NCBI RefSeq assembly: GCF_016127315.1
Contig: NZ_CP065997.1
Span: 3,162,001-3,226,000, forward strand
Origin: Achromobacter deleyi
GTDB lineage: Bacteria; Pseudomonadota; Gammaproteobacteria; Burkholderiales; Burkholderiaceae_B
Direction: 5' to 3'
Length of the DNA: 64,000 nt
The position numbers were made by a program, and so were the translations under genes. Within the stretch, counting starts at the first letter, position 1. Each line of letters starts with the position of its first letter. This document shows, one piece after another, positions 55,086-64,000 of the stretch. The notes beneath the pieces are model-generated. The model had not been told where the DNA came from, did no database searches, and was given only the letters and a program-made list of their open reading frames with translations.

Positions 55086-55688
55086 CTAGGCCTTGCCGCC
55101 CTGCGGGGCCGGCGCGTCCGGGTGGATCAGGGCGCCGTGCGCCCGCAGCCAGACGGTGAGGCTGTCGAACGCATCGCGCGCGCCTTGCAGCGCCTGCGCT
55201 TCCTGGCCCCGGGCCGCGCTGTCCAGATGCAGCAGGAAACCCTTCCACAGCGTGCCCGTGTCCTCGCCATACCCTCGCAGATAAGCAAGCGGCAGGGGCG
55301 GCGCGACGTCTTCCAGGCGCTTGGCCAGGAAACGCCCGCCCAGTTGCGATCCCTCGACCACATAGGCCACGCCCAGCGCGTAGGCGTCGGCGGCCTGTGG
55401 CGCGGGCGCATCGGGGCATTCGGGCACGGGGGCGGCGTCACCCGCGGTGCGCAGGTCGGCGCGGATCAGGGCGCTCTTGCCGGCGCGGGCCGCGGCCTGC
55501 AAGCCGGCCGGCCAGTCCAGTTGCCACAGCCGCCGTTCGACCGGCTCCAGCCATCCCAGCAAGGCGCGCAGATAGGCCAGGTAGCGGGCCGGGCTGACGT
55601 CGCCATCGGCCAGCGCCAGTCCCTGGTCCAGGGTGTCGTGGCGTTCGCGGGTGCCGTCGCGCAGCACCTGGTGTACGGGAGAAATCAT
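55086..55688 (-). CDS. bphO: Heme oxygenase BphO, biliverdin supplier for the phytochrome
   Basis: A 200-residue heme oxygenase of the bacteriophytochrome-associated type, converting heme to biliverdin IX-alpha, iron and CO. The proximal heme ligand is His17 (TRERHDTLDQ); the distal helix is AYVVEGSQLGGRFLAKRL with the GxxxG-type glycines. The ATG at 55686-55688 overlaps the preceding gene stop by 4 bases and has AAGGA 6 bases upstream. Last gene of the bphP operon, so chromophore synthesis is made with the photoreceptor. Confidence 0.9.
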   Translation of the reverse strand: MISPVHQVLRDGTRERHDTLDQGLALADGDVSPARYLAYLRALLGWLEPVERRLWQLDWPAGLQAAARAGKSALIRADLRTAGDAAPVPECPDAPAPQAADAYALGVAYVVEGSQLGGRFLAKRLEDVAPPLPLAYLRGYGEDTGTLWKGFLLHLDSAARGQEAQALQGARDAFDSLTVWLRAHGALIHPDAPAPQGGKA

Positions 55689-56347
55689 GCGGAATCCTTG
55701 GTGGCCGTGGCGGGCAGGTGCAGCGACCAGCATTGCGGCTGTCGTTCGAGGCGCCAGCCCGAGGCCAGTGCCAGGTTCTCGATGTCGCGCGGATCGAACA
55801 GCGCCGGCGCGACCGGGGCATGGGCCGGCGCGGGCAGGCGCGCGTGCCACACGGCGGGATCGGAGGCGTCCAGCGTCAGTTCGGTGTCCTCGGGCAGCCA
55901 CGGCAGCAGGCACAGGACCCAGGCCATCACCAGGTAGCGCGCGGCAAAGGCCGGCAGGTCGACCGGCGCCGGTTCGTCGGGCCAGTGGACGCGTCGCTTG
56001 GACCACATCAGTTGCGAGAACAGCAGCTTGCGGCATTCCTTGAGCAGGGTCGCCGCCGGCAGCGAAGCGCCATTGTCGACGAGCCATTGATCGAGTCCGC
56101 GCAGGACCTCGACGCTGTCTTCCAGCATCAGTTGCAGGTCGCCGGCCAGGCGCTGCGTACGCTGCTGCAGGGCGTCGGCGGCGGCGCCCTCGGGCGCCTG
56201 CCGCAGCATGGCCGTGGCCAGCGTGGCGTTGGACAGCGGCGCGAGGGCCTCGTGGCGCAGCACCGGAAAGACCTGCGCCAGGACCTGGAAGCGCACGCCT
56301 TGCGCGGCCAGCGCCTGGGCGTGCGGGGAGGAATCGGCGGCGTGCAT
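55685..56347 (-). CDS. Unrecognised protein with a possible degenerate histidine-kinase H-box, in the bphP operon
   Basis: A 220-residue soluble protein that I do not recognise as a named family. The segment VFPVLRHEALAPLSNATLA (His32) resembles a histidine-kinase H-box, followed by two helices (about 55-110) as in a DHp dimerisation domain. The C-terminal half (DTELTLDASDP, then LALASGWRLERQPQCWSLHL) looks like a remnant ATPase domain without the N, G1 and G2 boxes. It lies between a response regulator and bphO, translationally coupled to bphO. It could be a phosphotransfer or decoy partner of BphP; that is inference. Confidence 0.7.
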   Translation of the reverse strand: MHAADSSPHAQALAAQGVRFQVLAQVFPVLRHEALAPLSNATLATAMLRQAPEGAAADALQQRTQRLAGDLQLMLEDSVEVLRGLDQWLVDNGASLPAATLLKECRKLLFSQLMWSKRRVHWPDEPAPVDLPAFAARYLVMAWVLCLLPWLPEDTELTLDASDPAVWHARLPAPAHAPVAPALFDPRDIENLALASGWRLERQPQCWSLHLPATATKDSA

Positions 56348-56357
56348 CGCGACCGCC

Positions 56358-56723
56358 TCAGCCCGCCTGCCGCAGCACGGTCAGCAGTGCGTCGGGGTCG
56401 GCGGGTTTTTCGATCCAGCCGTCGAACAGGCTGGCGGCGTCTTCGTGGCGCTCGTGGCGCGCCAGGCCGCTCAGGGCGTAGATGCGCGACGCGGCGTTGC
56501 GCCGGCGCAGTTGCCGCGCCAGTTCGTAGCCGTCCATGTCGGGCAGCAGGATGTCCACCAGCACCGCCTGCGGGTCGAAGCTGGCGGCCTGCGCCAGCGC
56601 GTCCTCGCCGGTGCCGGCGCAGCGCGTTTCCAGACCGGACATGGCCAGGAATTCGGCCAGCAGTTCCGAGCCCATTTCGTTGTCGTCGACCAGCAGGACG
56701 CGTAACGTGCGCGCATCGTTCAA
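56358..56723 (-). CDS. Single-domain response regulator in the bphP operon
   Basis: A 121-residue CheY-like receiver without output domain. Acidic pocket DDN (13-15), phospho-acceptor Asp57 (VLVDILLPDMDG), and Lys106 (GWIEKPADP) are present. The start is TTG at 56721-56723: GGAG lies 7 bases upstream, and longer frames run into bphP. It follows bphP by 16 bases and is the likely phosphorylation target of the phytochrome kinase. Confidence 0.88.
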   Translation of the reverse strand: MNDARTLRVLLVDDNEMGSELLAEFLAMSGLETRCAGTGEDALAQAASFDPQAVLVDILLPDMDGYELARQLRRRNAASRIYALSGLARHERHEDAASLFDGWIEKPADPDALLTVLRQAG

Positions 56724-56739
56724 AAGATGTCTCCAGGAT

Positions 56740-58932
56740 TCAGGGTGTTTGCGGCGCGGGCAGGCCGCGCGGCAGGGTAACGGTGAAGATGACCAGGCCA
56801 TCGCGGCAGGCGACGGCGATGTCGCCATCGTGGTCGCGCACCACCTGGTTGGCAATATACAGGCCCAGCCCCAGGCCGGTGCGGTTGCGCGAGTGGCCCA
56901 GCGATTCCGGCTTGAATGGCGAGAACAGGTGCGCCATGACGTCGTCGGGAATCGGCGCGCCGTGGTTGGTCACGGTCAGTTCGATCGTGTCGCCCACGCG
57001 CGCGGCGGCGACGCGGATCGGCATGCGCGGCGCGCCATGCTGGCGCGCGTTGCTCATCAGGTTGGTGACCACCTGGGCGATGCGGTCGGTGTCGGCCATC
57101 AGCGTCAGCCCGGGGTCCACCTCGGGCTCGATGCGCAGGCCCGGGTAGGCCTGGCGCTTTTCCTCGATCAGGCCGGTCAGCAGTTCCGACAGCTGGCATT
57201 CGCGCTTCTCGATGCCCAGGCCCATGCCGCCCTGCAGCCGCGACAGGTCCAGCACCTGCGAGATCAGTCTCTGCATGCGCCCGCTCGAATAGCGGATGCG
57301 CTCGCCCATGCGGGCGCCGGAATCGGTCTTGGACAGCAGCGTGGCGGCCATCGAGATCGACTGCAACGGGTCGCGCAGGTCGTGGCCGAGCATGGCCAGC
57401 AGCGCGGTGCGGGCGCGGTCGACGTCGGCGGCGCGGCTGGTGGCGATGTGCGAGAGTTCGTCGCGCAGGTTGTCGGCCGCCTCCAGCTCGGCCGGCAGCC
57501 ACGGCGCGCTGGTGTCGCGCGTGACTTCGCGCCAGGCCTCGAACGAGCCGCGCGGCGTCAGGCGCGGGCCGAGGTTGCCCACGGCGTACTGCTTTTCCGG
57601 CTTGCCGCCCCAGACCACGGTTTCGATCTGTTCACGTCGCAGCCAGATCAGCCAGCCGTTGTTCATCGGATCGAACTTGCAGGCCAGCAGGCCGGCGTAG
57701 GGCACCAGGTCGGTTTGCAGGCCGGGGTAGTCGCGCGCGATGTTGTCGCTGTGGACCAGCCGCTGGCCGCTCTGGTCCAGCGCGCACAGGATGCCCGCCA
57801 GCTCGCCGCGCGGCGCGATGCCGCCGAACACCGTCACGCTGTTGCCCCACAGGCACAGCGCGGCGTCGTTGGGAACCAGCGAGGCGGGGGTGTCGGGGCC
57901 GCCCGACAGGGCCTGGTGCACGTTCTCGGACGCGGACACGCGCTCGGCCAGCCGGCTCACCAGCGCGGCGCTGCGGCGCGCCTGCTCGGCGCGTTCGCTG
58001 CCTTCGATGTTGGCCAGCGCCGCCGACAGCACCTGCGCCAGCGCCTCGCAGGCCAGGCGGGCGGAATAGGGGATCAGGCGCGGGCAATGGTGATGGCAGG
58101 CGATCATGCCCCACAGCCGGCCGCCGATCACCAGCGACAGGCTCATCGAGGCGCGCACGCCCATGTTGGCCATGTACTCGAGATGGATCGGCGACACGCT
58201 GCGCAGCACCGAAAAGCTCATGTCCAGCGGCGGGCCGTCCTGGCCATCCTGGCCCAGCACGCGCACCGGCCGGTACTGGCCGTCGGCGATCTGGCGCAAC
58301 GTGTTCACGGTGTACAGGCGGCGCGCCTGCGCCGGGATGTCGCCGGCCGGATAGCGCCGTCCGATCCAGTCCTGCAGCGCCGGATCGCCGCGCCGTTCGG
58401 CCACGATCTCGCCGCTGTCGTCGGGATGGAAGCGGTAGGCCATCACGCGGTCGAAGCCGGTGGCGCGCTGCACTTCCTGCACCGTGCGGTCCAGCAGGCC
58501 GGCGATGTCGCGCTGCGAGCGGATGCGTTCGATGCCGCGGTAGATGCGGGCGGGGTCGGCGATGCCGGGATCGTCGCCGCGGCGTTCGAGTTCGATCAGC
58601 GTCAGGCCGTCGGCGTTGCGATGGGCGATGACGTCGTAGGTGTGCTCGCCCAGCGCGATGGCGAGCGGGTCGAAGACGGGGTCGGTGCCGGCCAGCCAGG
58701 CCGGCAGGATGTGCGCTAGCCCCGGCGGCAACGCGGCCGGCGCGCAGGGGGAACCCAGTGCCAGCGGCATGCCCAGCACCTGCGGCGCGTTTTCGCTGGC
58801 GTAGCGCAGCACCCCCGCGGCGTCGAACGCGAGCAGCGCGCCCAGCGGCTGGATCGCGCCCGGTACATGGATCGGTTCGCTATCGCAGTTGGCGAGGGTG
58901 ACGGGCGGGTGGGACTGGGTCGGCGCATTCAT
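56740..58932 (-). CDS. bphP: Bacteriophytochrome histidine kinase
   Basis: A 730-residue red/far-red photoreceptor with PAS-GAF-PHY sensory module and histidine kinase. Biliverdin-binding Cys16 is in ANCDSEPIHVPGAIQPLG. The GAF motif reads YPAGDIPAQARR (usual form PASDIP), and the chromophore-pocket His is in MIACHHHCPR. The PHY tongue has PRGSFEAW. The kinase H-box is LGHDLRDPLQS with His517, and the ATPase motifs include NLMSNARQHG and TGLGLGLYIANQVV. First gene of the operon with a response regulator, an unrecognised protein and heme oxygenase. Confidence 0.95.
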   Translation of the reverse strand: MNAPTQSHPPVTLANCDSEPIHVPGAIQPLGALLAFDAAGVLRYASENAPQVLGMPLALGSPCAPAALPPGLAHILPAWLAGTDPVFDPLAIALGEHTYDVIAHRNADGLTLIELERRGDDPGIADPARIYRGIERIRSQRDIAGLLDRTVQEVQRATGFDRVMAYRFHPDDSGEIVAERRGDPALQDWIGRRYPAGDIPAQARRLYTVNTLRQIADGQYRPVRVLGQDGQDGPPLDMSFSVLRSVSPIHLEYMANMGVRASMSLSLVIGGRLWGMIACHHHCPRLIPYSARLACEALAQVLSAALANIEGSERAEQARRSAALVSRLAERVSASENVHQALSGGPDTPASLVPNDAALCLWGNSVTVFGGIAPRGELAGILCALDQSGQRLVHSDNIARDYPGLQTDLVPYAGLLACKFDPMNNGWLIWLRREQIETVVWGGKPEKQYAVGNLGPRLTPRGSFEAWREVTRDTSAPWLPAELEAADNLRDELSHIATSRAADVDRARTALLAMLGHDLRDPLQSISMAATLLSKTDSGARMGERIRYSSGRMQRLISQVLDLSRLQGGMGLGIEKRECQLSELLTGLIEEKRQAYPGLRIEPEVDPGLTLMADTDRIAQVVTNLMSNARQHGAPRMPIRVAAARVGDTIELTVTNHGAPIPDDVMAHLFSPFKPESLGHSRNRTGLGLGLYIANQVVRDHDGDIAVACRDGLVIFTVTLPRGLPAPQTP

Positions 58933-59078
58933 TCTAGGCTTGTCCTGGAGGTGCGCAATGTGTTGTCATTATGTCAAAGTTCTTGCGAATGTGTGCATTT
59001 GCTGCGCCTCGGCTTTTCGATGCTCGGAAGCCTTAGGATCGATGGCGCCAGCCGGCCCTAATCCCCTACGGAGTTTTC

Positions 59079-59606
59079 ATGGCGCGTCTTCCCTACGCCG
59101 ACCTGTCTCATCCCGAAGCGCGACCCCTGGTCGACCGTATCGTCGCCGAGCGCGGCAGCGTGCTGCACCTCTACCAGATGCTGCTGCACAGCCCGGCGGT
59201 GGCGGGCGGCTGGCTCAATTACCTGACGTCCATCCGCCAGCTGTCCACCCTGCCGGGCGATATTCGCGAACTTGTGATCATGCGGGTGGCGGCCATCAAC
59301 GGCGCGCCCTACGAGGCCGACCAGCACGCGCCGATCGCGCTGAAGGAGGGCCTGTCGCAAGCCCAGCTGGATGCCCTGCCCGAGTGGGAGGCGTCGACCC
59401 TTTTCAGCGAGCGCGAGCGCGCGGTGCTGGCCTACACCGACGCCATGACGCGCCAGGTGCAGGTGCCGGAGCCGGTGTTCCAGGCGGCGCGCGCCGCCAT
59501 GGGGTCGGAAAAGCTGATCGTCGAACTGACCGCCACCGTTGCCGCCTACAACATGGTGTCGCGCTTCCTGGAAGCGCTGCAGGTGCATTCGCACGACCAC
59601 CGCTGA
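59079..59606 (+). CDS. Carboxymuconolactone decarboxylase family protein
   Basis: A 175-residue AhpD/CMD-fold protein. The core helix pair is RELVIMRVAAINGAPYEADQHAPIALKEG; the CxxC pair of AhpD peroxidases is absent, so a decarboxylase-like or uncharacterised role is more likely. The ATG at 59079 is 147 bases from the divergent bphP. Single gene, convergent with transaldolase. Confidence 0.85.
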   Translation: MARLPYADLSHPEARPLVDRIVAERGSVLHLYQMLLHSPAVAGGWLNYLTSIRQLSTLPGDIRELVIMRVAAINGAPYEADQHAPIALKEGLSQAQLDALPEWEASTLFSERERAVLAYTDAMTRQVQVPEPVFQAARAAMGSEKLIVELTATVAAYNMVSRFLEALQVHSHDHR

Positions 59607-59618
59607 TGGCGGCGCGGA

Positions 59619-60572
59619 TCAGCCGCGTTGCGCCTCGATCAGCGCGTCCAGCTTGATGGCGTCGGCGACGAAGGCACGGATGCCTTCGGCCAGCTTGTCG
59701 CTGGCCATGGCGTCGTCGTTGAGCTGGGTGCGGAACGCCACTTCGTCCGAGGCGATGCGGGCGATGTCGCCGCCCGCCGTGTCGGCGCGCAGTTGCGCCG
59801 GGGCGTCGCCCTCGGTCTGCGACAGCTGGGTCAGCAGCTCGGGGCTGATGGTCAGCAGGTCGCAGCCCGACAGCGCCAGGATCTGGCCGACGTTGCGAAA
59901 GCTCGCGCCCATGATCTCGGTGGCGATGCCGAAACGCTTGTAGTACTGATAGATGCGGGTCACCGACTGCACGCCGGGATCGCGCGCGCCGGCGTGGTCG
60001 GCGTCGACCCAATTGGCGCCGGCGGCCTTCTTGTGCCAGTCGTAGATGCGGCCGACGAACGGCGAGATCAATTGCACCTGGGCGTCGGCGCAGGCCACCG
60101 CCTGTGGCAAGGAGAACAGCAGCGTCAGGTTGCAGCGCACGCCCTCGGCCTGCAGCGCGCGGGCGGCCTGGATGCCTTCCCAGGTCGAGGCGATCTTGAT
60201 CAGCACGCGCTCGCGCGGCACGCCGGCGGCTTCATACAGGGCGATCAGGGCGCGGGCGCGTTCGATGGTGGCGCGCGTGTCGAACGACAGGCGCGCGTCG
60301 ACTTCGGTCGATACCCGGCCCGGCACGATGTCCAGGATGGCGCGGCCGAAGGCCACCAGCAGCCGGTCCATCAGTTCGGCCGTGGGGGCGCCGCGGTGGT
60401 CGCGGGCGGTCTTTTCGAGCAGGGGGCGGTAGGCGTCCTGCTGGACGGCCTTGAGAATAAGGGACGGATTGGTGGTGGCGTCGGTGGGACGCAGCGCCTT
60501 CATCGCTTCGAAATCGCCCGTGTCGGCGACAACGGTGGTGTGATTGCGCAGGGCGTCAAGTTGGCTGGACAT
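59619..60572 (-). CDS. tal: Transaldolase
   Basis: A 317-residue class I transaldolase (TalB type) of the pentose phosphate pathway. The Schiff-base Lys lies in [19 protein letters not shown], and [14 protein letters not shown] is the N-terminal signature. The ATG at 60570-60572 ([13 protein letters not shown]) fits the family; the longer frame adds seven residues. It is convergent with the upstream decarboxylase-family gene and divergent from carA. Confidence 0.94.
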   Translation of the reverse strand: MSSQLDALRNHTTVVADTGDFEAMKALRPTDATTNPSLILKAVQQDAYRPLLEKTARDHRGAPTAELMDRLLVAFGRAILDIVPGRVSTEVDARLSFDTRATIERARALIALYEAAGVPRERVLIKIASTWEGIQAARALQAEGVRCNLTLLFSLPQAVACADAQVQLISPFVGRIYDWHKKAAGANWVDADHAGARDPGVQSVTRIYQYYKRFGIATEIMGASFRNVGQILALSGCDLLTISPELLTQLSQTEGDAPAQLRADTAGGDIARIASDEVAFRTQLNDDAMASDKLAEGIRAFVADAIKLDALIEAQRG

Positions 60573-60688
60573 GGGCAATACGGCTCGCAACATCAGGGTT
60601 GAAGGTGCTTTAGCGTATCACCGACCACCGAAATCTCCGATCTCAGCCTTATTTGGCGCGGTTCCCCGGGGAAAACGCCTACTCAAGG

Positions 60689-60694
60689 TATAAT
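60689..60694 (+). promoter_or_regulatory. -10 element (TATAAT) of carAB
   Basis: A perfect TATAAT 40 bases upstream of the carA start. No convincing -35 was found at the right distance, so the promoter is only partly defined. Confidence 0.5.
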
Positions 60695-60733
60695 TCCAAG
60701 GTTTGATTATCGATTCTAAAACCGGGGTTTACT

Positions 60734-61888
<1,155 letters not shown>

Positions 61889-61898
61889 AGATTGCATC

Positions 61899-64000
<2,102 letters not shown>

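Overview
This 64 kb window is GC-rich, densely coding chromosomal DNA from a beta-proteobacterium, most likely of the Alcaligenaceae (Achromobacter/Bordetella type). This is inferred from the box benzoate cluster, TctC/Bug and TRAP binding proteins, an AddAB-like (not RecBCD) nuclease pair, ffs immediately upstream of dnaX, and the tal-carA-carB order. No rRNA, insertion sequence, CRISPR array or complete prophage was seen.

Layout. (1) 1-7998: aerobic CoA-dependent benzoate degradation. A benzoate-CoA ligase (cut by the window edge) and a DUF4863 lyase-like gene diverge from boxR, followed by boxC, boxB, boxA and a MaoC-type hydratase. Both control regions contain TGCA / GCACT half-sites placed on recognisable sigma-70 promoters. 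(2) 8254-12087: two tandem paralogous tail-fibre-like genes with no other phage genes around them. (3) 12139-21523: a TRAP-type binding protein, glutaryl-CoA dehydrogenase, a ThDP enzyme with a divergent LysR regulator, xerD, ybaK, a PfpI/DJ-1 protein, a zinc alcohol dehydrogenase and a ribbon-helix-helix protein. (4) 21536-28412: a LysR regulator and an ABC importer, followed by an aminotransferase and a phosphonopyruvate hydrolase, together forming a likely L-phosphonoalanine uptake and C-P cleavage operon. (5) 28488-30155: a PBP7-type peptidase and tRNA-Arg(CCT).

(6) 30366-40888: an acyl-CoA catabolic locus with two enoyl-CoA hydratases, an acyl-CoA ligase, an HMG-CoA-lyase-like protein, a MarR regulator, a class III CoA-transferase, a TctC binding protein, a nitronate monooxygenase-like flavoprotein and an MFS carrier. 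A GTTGAT-N3-ATCAAC palindrome occurs in three of its promoter regions and suggests one MarR regulon. A Phd/VapC toxin-antitoxin pair sits inside it. (7) 40973-50959: AddB-like nuclease, AddA-like helicase/nuclease, a repeat-rich spacer, 4.5S RNA (ffs), dnaX, ybaB and recR. (8) 51056-55018: a CoA-transferase coupled to an ABC importer. (9) 55086-58932: a bacteriophytochrome operon (bphP, response regulator, an unrecognised protein with a possible degenerate histidine-kinase H-box, heme oxygenase bphO). (10) 59079-64000: a carboxymuconolactone-decarboxylase-family protein, transaldolase, carA and the 5' part of carB.

The less ordinary parts are the putative MarR regulon with an HMG-CoA-lyase-like protein whose usual catalytic Cys is His, the odd protein in the phytochrome operon, the phosphonoalanine operon, the orphan tail-fibre pair, and the inverted copy of the ffs 5' end upstream of ffs.
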